From Rhizobium sp. BK602 (GTDB lineage: Bacteria; Pseudomonadota; Alphaproteobacteria; Rhizobiales; Rhizobiaceae), in the NCBI RefSeq assembly GCF_014195095.1, contig NZ_JACIBC010000005.1, positions 495,989 to 559,988 of the forward strand: a DNA stretch of 64,000 nt, given 5' to 3'. The notes below the pieces were generated by a model, which saw nothing but the letters and a program-made list of their open reading frames with translations, did no database searches and had not been told where the DNA came from. The number at the start of each line of letters is the position of its first letter. Within the stretch, counting starts at the first letter, position 1. The position numbers and the translations under genes are program-made. This document shows, in pieces, positions 25,570 to 32,037 of this stretch.

Positions 25570-27197
25570 TCAAGAGGCCTCGCCTCGCTCTTGGCAAAAA
25601 GGCAAAGATAGGCGACCGGCTTTTCCACGTGCTCCGAAAGGCGCCCCGTATAGTGGGTGAACAATTCCGAAAACTCCTGGATATCCTCGCTCGTCTTGGA
25701 ACCGTCGAGCAGGCGCTCCCGATGCGCGATGTATTCCTGCAGCATCGATTGCTCTGTCGGTGATGCCGCGCCAGTGTCGACCACAATCAGGTCGACGAGT
25801 TCGAAACCCGCCGTCTCAAACATTGCCAGACGCTGGGACAACGGTGCGAGCACGACATCGGGACCAACGGCTTCCCTGATCTTCTTCTCGGTCTCCGGTC
25901 GTCGGTCATGGTGATGGTAGACGAATTCGGCGAGCAGACCATTCGGCTTCAGCACGCGCCGCGCCTCCGCCAGCATCGCCAGCGGGCGCGGCGTGTAGGC
26001 CAAGGTCGCGGTCATCGTCACCGCATCGAAGTGGTCGGAGGGAAATCCCGTTCCGGCGCCGTCGCCGACAATGAAGCATGCAGGGCTTGCCAGAGTGCGG
26101 CCGACCGCCGATGCGATATTGACGAACTGCTCCTCGATATCCAGGCCGGTGACCTCGCTGAAATAACGGGCAAGGACGATCGTCGAAAGACCGGTGAAGC
26201 AGCCGATGTCGAGCACCCGTGCATCAGGACCGATACCAAGCGTCTGGAGGGTTCGGGCGAGAACATCGACGGCACGGCCGCCTCCGGGAGCAGCGTCAGG
26301 ATCTCCCACATACGCCAGAAACCGATATGGCAAATAGCCGCGCAGAACCTCCATGGGTTCGCGAGGGATGGGCATGCTGAAGAGATCAAGTGTCGCAAGC
26401 GCCTTGGTGATCTCTCGCTGAGCTGGCGGATATGCGGCAACGGGCCTTCCGGAACCGGCGACGAGAAGATAGGGATAGCGGTAGCGAGCCAATTGGCCGA
26501 TCAGGCGCCGGCGCTCCGTCATCGCGTCCACCAGCTCCTGCATCCCCGGAACAGCGTGCAGGATACTGCGGGCCAAGCGGGCCGCGGCAGTCTCCTCGAA
26601 CCGGAACCGGGACAGGCGTCTGATCTTGTTGACCGTCAGGCCGGCATCCTCATAGACCGCAGCGATATCGCACAGCCCGTTGGGCATCCAGCCCAGGCCG
26701 AACATCTCTTGCTCTTCCTGCCGCAGGGACAGCGGCGCGTCAGCGTCATATATGTAGTGGCAGTCGATCAGCAGCCCGTCCGGCTCTAGGCATCGCGCCA
26801 CCGCCCGGTAAACGTCCTGCGGCCGCTCGAAGAAGGCAGCGCTGCCACCGCATATGATAACATCTGCGCCACGGGCGACATCCTGCATGGCCGCGCCGTC
26901 AACACACACGAATTCCGCTGCCGAGGCTTCCAGCCGCGCCGCTTCCCGGGCGACCTCTATCATCGCCGGGTTGACGTCCACCCCGACGACTCTAGCGTCA
27001 GGAAAGGCTCTCGCAACCTGACGCGCGACCCAACCGGTGTTGCAACCGAGATCGATGATCTTGTCCGCAGTCTGTGGGATAGCCGCGAGAATTGCGTCCA
27101 TCATTGCCTCGCCGCCGGGCGGAACATTCTTCTGTTTGAGGGCTGCGACGACGGAGCAATAATAGTCTTGAGCAGATAGCGCGTTCATGGGTGACAT
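25566..27197 (-). CDS. Two-domain SAM methyltransferase-fold enzyme
   Basis: A 543-residue fusion of two class I SAM-dependent methyltransferase domains. Motif I occurs twice: DLGCNTGWVARQVARAF near residue 48 and DIGCFTGLSTIVLARYF near residue 338, each followed by an acidic motif (VVGVDVNPAM; VTGLDIEEQF). A helical segment separates them. The start (27197, or 27188 with AAGGT upstream) overlaps the end of the ThiF/MccB-like gene. Some microcin C-like pathways carry carboxymethylation made by a carboxy-SAM synthase (MccS) plus a transferase domain; a fused pair of SAM domains could do something comparable, or methylate the peptide twice. No substrate can be read directly. Confidence 0.85.
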   Translation of the reverse strand: MSPMNALSAQDYYCSVVAALKQKNVPPGGEAMMDAILAAIPQTADKIIDLGCNTGWVARQVARAFPDARVVGVDVNPAMIEVAREAARLEASAAEFVCVDGAAMQDVARGADVIICGGSAAFFERPQDVYRAVARCLEPDGLLIDCHYIYDADAPLSLRQEEQEMFGLGWMPNGLCDIAAVYEDAGLTVNKIRRLSRFRFEETAAARLARSILHAVPGMQELVDAMTERRRLIGQLARYRYPYLLVAGSGRPVAAYPPAQREITKALATLDLFSMPIPREPMEVLRGYLPYRFLAYVGDPDAAPGGGRAVDVLARTLQTLGIGPDARVLDIGCFTGLSTIVLARYFSEVTGLDIEEQFVNIASAVGRTLASPACFIVGDGAGTGFPSDHFDAVTMTATLAYTPRPLAMLAEARRVLKPNGLLAEFVYHHHDRRPETEKKIREAVGPDVVLAPLSQRLAMFETAGFELVDLIVVDTGAASPTEQSMLQEYIAHRERLLDGSKTSEDIQEFSELFTHYTGRLSEHVEKPVAYLCLFAKSEARPLE

Positions 27198-28168
27198 ACC
27201 TTACATTCAGGATGTTTGGAAATGGAGCGCAGCCCGGCCCGGCCTGTTCTCAGATCGAACAGCCAGCGGTGTCCGCACAGGATAGAACGACGTGTCAAGC
27301 GCTCCATGGCGATCTGCGAAACTGCAAAACCGGCAATCAGCGCATTGTTGGCAAGTGCCGAAGGTGCGACGAAGCCGCTATCGTTGGCCACTTCGGCGGC
27401 AGAATTGCAAAAGGGGCAAGCGTCGTCCGGCCTCGCCACCAGCGGGCCTGCGATGCAATGAGCTCCGACGTAACCGACATGCAGATAGGGTGGAAATGCA
27501 GCCGAGAAGGCGTGATACGCCGTAAGGAACTGTCGCGCCAGGCTGGCGTTGTCGCCGGCCAGCACCAGGAACGGATTGCGCGCATAGGCCATGATGAGCC
27601 GTACGGCTTCCGATCCCGTGGCAAATTCGGGCAAGGTCAGCACCGTGGCGGAAAAGCGCGACGACAAATAGCTGGCAAGCCTGTCGGTCTTCAATTGACC
27701 AACGTCCTGACGGGTTGCCCAGGTGAGCCTGTTTAAGTTGCTTTCATCGATACGATCGCCGTCCACCAGGAAGAAATTGTGGGCACCCAGGGCTGCGAGC
27801 TGGACAGCAATCTGGGAACCCAGGCCACCGCAGCCGACGATGACGAAGTCGGTATCCTGAAACCCGGCAAGATCGCGGGGTCCGGCGCATAGGGCTGAGA
27901 GGAAGACGGCATTGCGGTCGCTCGCCTCGGAGAGATGCTCGTCCTCCGCCAGCATGTCGGCCTCTTTCAGGAAGGCGTGGAACGCAGACCCGAGGACATC
28001 CGGTCCTCTTTCCCAGATAAAGTCCGCGACATCGTCCGGAAGCCAGACGACGCGCAGGCCGCGCTGGAGGCCGGAGCGTTTCCGGTCGGGCGCATGCACG
28101 AGCCGGACATCGGCTCGAAATTGCGCCCGGCCGCAACCGGTCGATTGGGCATGGTTGTTCGCTGTCAC
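27185..28168 (-). CDS. ThiF/E1-like adenylating enzyme, MccB-like
   Basis: Adenylating enzyme of the ThiF/MoeB/MccB superfamily, 327 residues with a GTG start (GAGG seven bases upstream). Residues 1-100 form a separate N-terminal region in the position of MccB's peptide-clamp (RiPP recognition) domain. The ATP site has GCGGLGS (112-118), VDGDRIDESNLNR (135-147), Lys160 and LAGDN (203-207). Two CxxC pairs (CPFC 251-254; CKVC 322-325) make the structural zinc site. The gene starts 24 bases after a small peptide gene ending in Asn. In microcin C, MccB converts the C-terminal Asn of MccA into a phosphoramidate-linked AMP; that chemistry is inferred here from the peptide end and the neighbours. 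Other ThiF roles (thiamine, molybdopterin) are unlikely because no sulfur-carrier gene is near. Confidence 0.88.
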   Translation of the reverse strand: MTANNHAQSTGCGRAQFRADVRLVHAPDRKRSGLQRGLRVVWLPDDVADFIWERGPDVLGSAFHAFLKEADMLAEDEHLSEASDRNAVFLSALCAGPRDLAGFQDTDFVIVGCGGLGSQIAVQLAALGAHNFFLVDGDRIDESNLNRLTWATRQDVGQLKTDRLASYLSSRFSATVLTLPEFATGSEAVRLIMAYARNPFLVLAGDNASLARQFLTAYHAFSAAFPPYLHVGYVGAHCIAGPLVARPDDACPFCNSAAEVANDSGFVAPSALANNALIAGFAVSQIAMERLTRRSILCGHRWLFDLRTGRAGLRSISKHPECKVCHP

Positions 28169-28192
28169 GACACCGGCCTCCGCGTTGTCTGA

Positions 28193-28372
28193 TCAGTTGG
28201 CAACGAGATCGCCGATATCGAGAAGATCCTCGACGCCGATCCGTAGTTCCTGGATCGTCTCGCCCGTCAGGCGCTGGAACTCCGTCCGCTGTTCGGGCGT
28301 GAGCTTGATGGTGACGATATGCATCTTGGCGGTCGAGACCGGTGCTACCGTAGGGTTTCTTTCTTCGGGCAT
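28193..28372 (-). CDS. Microcin C-like precursor peptide 1 (ends in Asn)
   Basis: A 59-residue peptide from ATG 28372, chosen because AGGAG lies eight bases upstream. It starts MPEERNPTVAPVSTAK and ends LRIGVEDLLDIGDLVAN followed by TGA. The second half is collinear with precursor 2: LTPEQRTEFQRLTG, then (K/R)IG, then DIGDLVAN. The Asn codon is AAC while precursor 2 uses AAT, so the shared end is conserved at protein level. It sits directly before the MccB-like gene, exactly where mccA stands in microcin C operons. Known MccA-type peptides end in Asn and can be as short as seven residues; a leader this long would need proteolytic trimming. Precursor function is inference. Confidence 0.8.
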   Translation of the reverse strand: MPEERNPTVAPVSTAKMHIVTIKLTPEQRTEFQRLTGETIQELRIGVEDLLDIGDLVAN

Positions 28373-28403
28373 TTGAATATCTCCTGTGCTGTGCGTTGAG
28401 AGA

Positions 28404-28589
28404 TCAATTGGCGACGAGATCACCTATGTCGGCCAGTTCCTGGATGCCGATCTTGATGTGCGTGAGGTCGCGGCCGGTCAGGCGAGACAGTTCGAGCCGT
28501 TGCGTTTCGTTGAGCGCGAGCGTGATCTCGTGTCCGTCGGTCCGCTGTTTGTGGGTGACCAACTTGGCTTTGCCTTCATCTGCTTTCAT
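28404..28589 (-). CDS. Microcin C-like precursor peptide 2 (ends in Asn)
   Basis: A 61-residue peptide from ATG 28589 (GGAGAA six bases upstream, 16 bases after the MccD-like gene's stop). It begins with a Lys-rich MKADEGKAKLVTHKQRTDG and ends IKIGIQELADIGDLVAN. It aligns with precursor 1 over the last ~40 residues: LNETQRLELSRLTG, IKIG, DIGDLVAN. N-termini are unrelated, so selection acts on the helical central part and the last residues. The pair, 31 bases apart, lies between the aminopropyltransferase-like and adenylating-enzyme genes. The conserved central helix may be the recognition leader for the N-terminal domain of the MccB-like enzyme. Confidence 0.8.
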   Translation of the reverse strand: MKADEGKAKLVTHKQRTDGHEITLALNETQRLELSRLTGRDLTHIKIGIQELADIGDLVAN

Positions 28590-28605
28590 TGCTTTTCTCC
28601 ATGCT

Positions 28606-29385
28606 TCAAGGTCGTCGGGCCATGACGGCGACATCGCGCGTTTCCGGCCCCACGGGTTGATCGGTGAAGTCACTCAAGAGGGTGATGTCAGTGAAGCCGG
28701 CCGCTGTAAGCAGCCGCTGCAGGTCGTGCGGGTAGAGAAATGCCAGGTCGAGGATCTGGTAGAGACTTTGATCGATCCCGCCGCTCCTCGCCAACAATTC
28801 GTAGCGATGCACGGCTCTTACGGTCTGGGCCTGCCGGTCATAGTCGTTCCACTCGCTCAGCAACAGGAAACCGCCATCCGGCAGCGGATAAGGCGCATCC
28901 GTCCGGAACAGCCCCTCATAGTCTCCCTCGAAGGCTGACATATAGTCCTCGGAAGGCAGAAAGACGTCGAAAGCGAGCAGGCCGCCGGGTTCGAGATGGG
29001 CATGGCATTGCCGAAGGCAGGCCAGCTGGGCTTCCGGCCCGGTATTGTGCAGGAAGCTGCGAAAGGGGATCTGGATAAGCCGGTAGTGATCCGGCAGGGA
29101 GAAAGAGGTCATGTCGCCGGCAAGGATGCGAACCTTCTTGCGGACATGCTCCGGTTCCCGCTGCAACTTCTCCGTCAGGTAAAGGCGCATCTCCTCGGCT
29201 ATATCGAGCGCGTCGATTTCGATCCCCGCCCGGGCGACGGGCAGAACAGTTCGTCCCGTCCCTGCCCCGAGTTCAAGCACGCGGCCTCCTGCCCTGCGGC
29301 AAAGCTCCAGATACCATTGGATGTCGTGCGATCGCCGTCCGTGGATGACATCGTACAGATCGGCGCGATATTCGAGAGCGTTCAC
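28606..29385 (-). CDS. Class I SAM-methyltransferase fold enzyme, MccD-like aminopropyltransferase candidate
   Basis: A 259-residue single-domain Rossmann enzyme. Motif I is LELGAGTGR (residues 37-45), the acidic motif is IDALDIAEEM, and a C-terminal beta strand ends DVAVMARRP. Start is GTG 29385, overlapping the speD stop by GTGA. Family assignment as a class I SAM-binding enzyme is clear. Its role as an aminopropyltransferase is inferred from three points: its size is near that of microcin C MccD, it is translationally coupled to a SAM decarboxylase whose product is an aminopropyl donor, and it is followed by Asn-ending peptides and an MccB-like enzyme. A simple peptide methyltransferase remains possible. 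Confidence 0.82.
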   Translation of the reverse strand: MNALEYRADLYDVIHGRRSHDIQWYLELCRRAGGRVLELGAGTGRTVLPVARAGIEIDALDIAEEMRLYLTEKLQREPEHVRKKVRILAGDMTSFSLPDHYRLIQIPFRSFLHNTGPEAQLACLRQCHAHLEPGGLLAFDVFLPSEDYMSAFEGDYEGLFRTDAPYPLPDGGFLLLSEWNDYDRQAQTVRAVHRYELLARSGGIDQSLYQILDLAFLYPHDLQRLLTAAGFTDITLLSDFTDQPVGPETRDVAVMARRP

Positions 29386-29756
29386 GGCCCGTCACCCCGC
29401 ATGGTCTGTACGGACCAGAGCCCGCGATTGTCCGGATAGCGGTCGGCAAAGCTCAGTGCTTCGGCGACCTGACGGGCGCGGCCGAGATTGTCGCGATTGA
29501 AATCGCAGACATGAATATCGACCGTCAGCTTGCCGTATTCGGGCCAGGCATGCAGTGCCACGTGGGATTCCTGCAGCAGCAGGATGATCGATGCTCCCTG
29601 CGGCTCAAAATCCGCCTTCGCCCAGGATATGGTGGTCAATTCGGCATCTGCCACGGCCTGGCGCGCCAGGGTCAAAAGGCTGTCGGCGGAGGCATTCAGG
29701 ATCTCGTCGGGTGCACTGACGACGGCCGACAATCGGTGGGAACGGAGTTCGCCCAT
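29382..29756 (-). CDS. speD: S-adenosylmethionine decarboxylase proenzyme, SpeD type
   Basis: Self-processing pyruvoyl enzyme that converts SAM to decarboxylated SAM, the aminopropyl donor. The hallmark is QESHVALHAWPEYG: autocleavage between Glu63 and Ser64 would leave a pyruvoyl-capped chain, followed by the conserved His, the WPE and VDIHVCDF with the catalytic Cys84. At 124 residues it has the length of short bacterial SpeD proteins. ATG 29756 is preferred over GTG 29759 because GGAGG lies seven bases before it. No spermidine synthase is nearby, so the likely client is the methyltransferase-fold enzyme encoded next, with GTGA overlap. Confidence 0.92.
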   Translation of the reverse strand: MGELRSHRLSAVVSAPDEILNASADSLLTLARQAVADAELTTISWAKADFEPQGASIILLLQESHVALHAWPEYGKLTVDIHVCDFNRDNLGRARQVAEALSFADRYPDNRGLWSVQTMRGDGP

Positions 29757-31189
29757 CACATCGCCTCCATCGCTTCGCCGACCGTCTCGGCATAGCGGCC
29801 GTAGTCCTTGCCGGTGGGGCGATAGGCAGCTCTCTGGATGACGTGGAATCTGCCATCATACCACAAGCGCACGCAATCGCCGTTGCCGTCCAGCGTCCGC
29901 TGACCCATCCTTGGATCGAAAGGCTCCTTGTCGCGCAACAGCATCTGTCCGATATCCCAGGCTTGACGGTCGAGGACCCGCTGGCGCTCGGCATGATGCG
30001 CCTGCCGGCGCAGAGGCGGCTCCTCGTCCAGCAACCTGTCGACAAGCTCCAGGACCCTAGCACTCCATGAAGGGATGGCGGCGATGTCAGGGAGGTCGAG
30101 GAGGACATCGCCGCCGAGACGTCCGATCCCTTCCCAGGCAATATCGATGAGCGGAATCTGCCGCGCTGCATAGGCAATGATGAAGGCCATTTCTCGCGCG
30201 CGCTGCTCAGGCTGTACCCTGAAGGATAGGCATGCCATGCGTACGGCGCACTCCCAGGGAATGGTGTAGGCCATGTGCAGGATGCTCTCGAGCGTCTGTA
30301 GATCATTCTTGTAAGGCGACACATACTGGAATTCCCCGGGCAGGGATGCCACTGCCGAGGTCGTATACAAACCCAGCAGGACATGCCCCGCTTCGTGAAG
30401 CAGTTGGGCGGCCGTTGCTGCGAGGTCGCTTTCGCGCAAGCGCTCCTTCGAAAGGACCACTATGGCGCTGCCGGGCAATTCATTGGAACTGGAGAAGGAA
30501 CTCAGTGGATCACGCCGCAACCCCACATGAAACGTGTGCAGGCTCGTGATCAGGCGCCGGCAGCCTTGCGGATCCACCTCTGCGGCCAGCGCAACGGCCC
30601 TGTTCAGATGATCGGCGATCCGGTCCAGATCCTCTTCATCCGGCAGGGGATATTCGGAGCTTGGATAATCCGGAAGGCATTGAGCCACACGAGGTTGCAT
30701 CATACGGCTTTTGGTTAGGCTGTCGATCGGGACGAGGCCTATTCCGCAGGCAAGCCGCCGCACCGGGTGACGCTCCAGCGAGAAATCCGCGGCCACCAGA
30801 TCGGGCTGCAGGTAATAGCTGACGATCTGCAAATCGGCGCCGCCGGCATACCACTCCAGCCCTCGCTGAAGCCCGTCCATCCAGGCCGCCAGCGCGGAGG
30901 ATCGGTAGGGATCGCTTCCAACCGGCCCGGCGGCAACCGGCGGGTTTTCGCGGACGCGGCGATATCCGCGATGCGCCAATTCGGGAAAATAATCGGCCAG
31001 CGCCTCGACCTTTGCGGCACAATCTGGAAGCTCGGAAACAACGGCAAGCGTGTTGCCATAGCGGAAGCGCCGCTTCTGAAGGTTGCGCGTCGCGACGATG
31101 TCCAGGGAAGCGGATTTCGACAACAACGGATTGCTGGCGAGCAACAGGCGCGCCTGACAGGCCAGTTCATCGATACGAGACGCTGACAT
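29756..31189 (-). CDS. HExxH-motif peptide-modification enzyme (mod_HExxH type)
   Basis: A 477-residue protein from ATG 31189, preceded by AGGAGG at about six bases (a longer frame upstream lacks such a site). The only obvious motif is LLHEAGHVLLGLY with HEAGH at residues 265-269. The same layout, a long helical protein with one HExxH in the middle, defines the mod_HExxH family found in RiPP clusters. Members of this group have been reported as iron/2-oxoglutarate-dependent beta-hydroxylases rather than proteases. It lies 109 bases after the two CxC precursor genes and its stop overlaps the speD start, so it physically links the two halves of the cluster. Substrate likely one or both precursor types. 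Confidence 0.75.
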   Translation of the reverse strand: MSASRIDELACQARLLLASNPLLSKSASLDIVATRNLQKRRFRYGNTLAVVSELPDCAAKVEALADYFPELAHRGYRRVRENPPVAAGPVGSDPYRSSALAAWMDGLQRGLEWYAGGADLQIVSYYLQPDLVAADFSLERHPVRRLACGIGLVPIDSLTKSRMMQPRVAQCLPDYPSSEYPLPDEEDLDRIADHLNRAVALAAEVDPQGCRRLITSLHTFHVGLRRDPLSSFSSSNELPGSAIVVLSKERLRESDLAATAAQLLHEAGHVLLGLYTTSAVASLPGEFQYVSPYKNDLQTLESILHMAYTIPWECAVRMACLSFRVQPEQRAREMAFIIAYAARQIPLIDIAWEGIGRLGGDVLLDLPDIAAIPSWSARVLELVDRLLDEEPPLRRQAHHAERQRVLDRQAWDIGQMLLRDKEPFDPRMGQRTLDGNGDCVRLWYDGRFHVIQRAAYRPTGKDYGRYAETVGEAMEAM

Positions 31190-31298
31190 CGCAGCCTCCT
31201 TGGATTTCCTGTTGGGGACGGGTCGAAAATACAGTCCGGGGCGATACGCGCCGGAGCGGAAGGCCACCCGTCATCGACGAGCGGCCGTCCGTAGACGA

Positions 31299-31622
31299 TC
31301 AGAGGCCGGCTCCGATCCGGCGGGTGAGAACGCCGCCCGGGCCGAACAGCGCACAGCCGCAGTTGCCGTCAAAGAAGGCCACCTGGCTGAGCACGAGACG
31401 TTCGCGCAGATTGGAAAGGCCGACGTTCTTCATCGACGTGATGGCGAAGGCCTCCTCATGGGAGAAAGTAACGCCGAACTTTTGGCCGAGGGCCTGCGGT
31501 TCCTTGAAGAAGGCTTCCCGCTGTGTGGCGTCGCCTTCGATCTTCTGAAAGAGCTTGTCGATCCGCTGGGCGCGATCGAGCACGAAGTCCTTGTGGGTCG
31601 ATCCTTCATTCCTATCCGGCAT
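31299..31622 (-). CDS. RiPP precursor peptide B (CxC core)
   Basis: A 107-residue peptide, ATG 31622 with AGGAG eight bases upstream. The N-terminal ~80 residues are a helical leader (HKDFVLDRAQRIDKLF ... REAFFKEPQALGQKFGVTFS) resembling nitrile-hydratase-alpha-like (NHLP) leaders in having a short R-x-x-F-x-x-P-x-x-L-x-x-x-FGV segment. The C-terminus holds FDGNCGCALFGPGGVLTR and ends RIGAGL. It is a paralogue of the peptide encoded just upstream, conserved most strongly at the core motif. Downstream of the radical SAM gene and upstream of the HExxH gene, it is the expected substrate. Modification chemistry is unknown. Confidence 0.82.
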   Translation of the reverse strand: MPDRNEGSTHKDFVLDRAQRIDKLFQKIEGDATQREAFFKEPQALGQKFGVTFSHEEAFAITSMKNVGLSNLRERLVLSQVAFFDGNCGCALFGPGGVLTRRIGAGL

Positions 31623-31692
31623 GTTGATACTCCTTTCGATGTTTCGATTGCATCAGAGTCCGCTGTCGCGGTGAGGTGGTCCGTCCGGGACC

Positions 31693-32016
31693 TCAAAGAC
31701 CGGGTTTGATTGCCCGGGTCAGCACGCCGCCCGGACCATAGAGCGCGCAGCCGCAGTTGCCGTCGAAGATGCCGGCCCTGCTGAGGACCAGCCGCTCGCG
31801 AAGGTCCGCCAGTCCGATGCCTTTCATCGTGCTGATGGCGAAGGCCTCTTCATGCGAGAAGGTGACGCCGAACTTGGCACCGAGCGTTTCGGGCGAAGAG
31901 AAGAACTGCTCGCGCTTGGCGGTATTGTCTTCGATAGCCTTGAAGAGCTTGTCGATCCGCTGAGCACGATCGAGCACGAAGTCCTTGTGGCTGATTTCCG
32001 TAGTGGAATCCGGCAT
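31693..32016 (-). CDS. RiPP precursor peptide A (CxC core)
   Basis: A 107-residue peptide; ATG 32016 is chosen over 32025 because it aligns with the start of its paralogue and has AAGGA upstream. Leader: HKDFVLDRAQRIDKLFKAIE and REQFFSSPETLGAKFGVTFS; core: FDGNCGCALYGPGGVLTR, ending AIKPGL. The two paralogues differ at Tyr/Phe inside the core and in the last residues, as in families of related natural products. It begins 21 bases after the radical SAM stop. No double-Gly cleavage site is evident; the GPGG lies inside the core. The Cys pair could form thioether or disulfide links. Confidence 0.82.
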   Translation of the reverse strand: MPDSTTEISHKDFVLDRAQRIDKLFKAIEDNTAKREQFFSSPETLGAKFGVTFSHEEAFAISTMKGIGLADLRERLVLSRAGIFDGNCGCALYGPGGVLTRAIKPGL

Positions 32017-32037
32017 GTCTCTCATCCTTTTCCTGGG

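Noticed and set aside
27185..28168. ThiF-like gene as part of thiamine or molybdopterin synthesis
   Set aside because: No thiS/moaD-type carrier, thiG, thiE or moa genes are adjacent. The neighbours are Asn-ending peptides, SpeD and a SAM enzyme.
29756..31189. HExxH protein as a zinc metalloprotease
   Set aside because: HEAGH is present, but no downstream metal ligand typical of known peptidase clans is obvious, and the context and length fit the RiPP mod_HExxH family better. A protease is not fully excluded.
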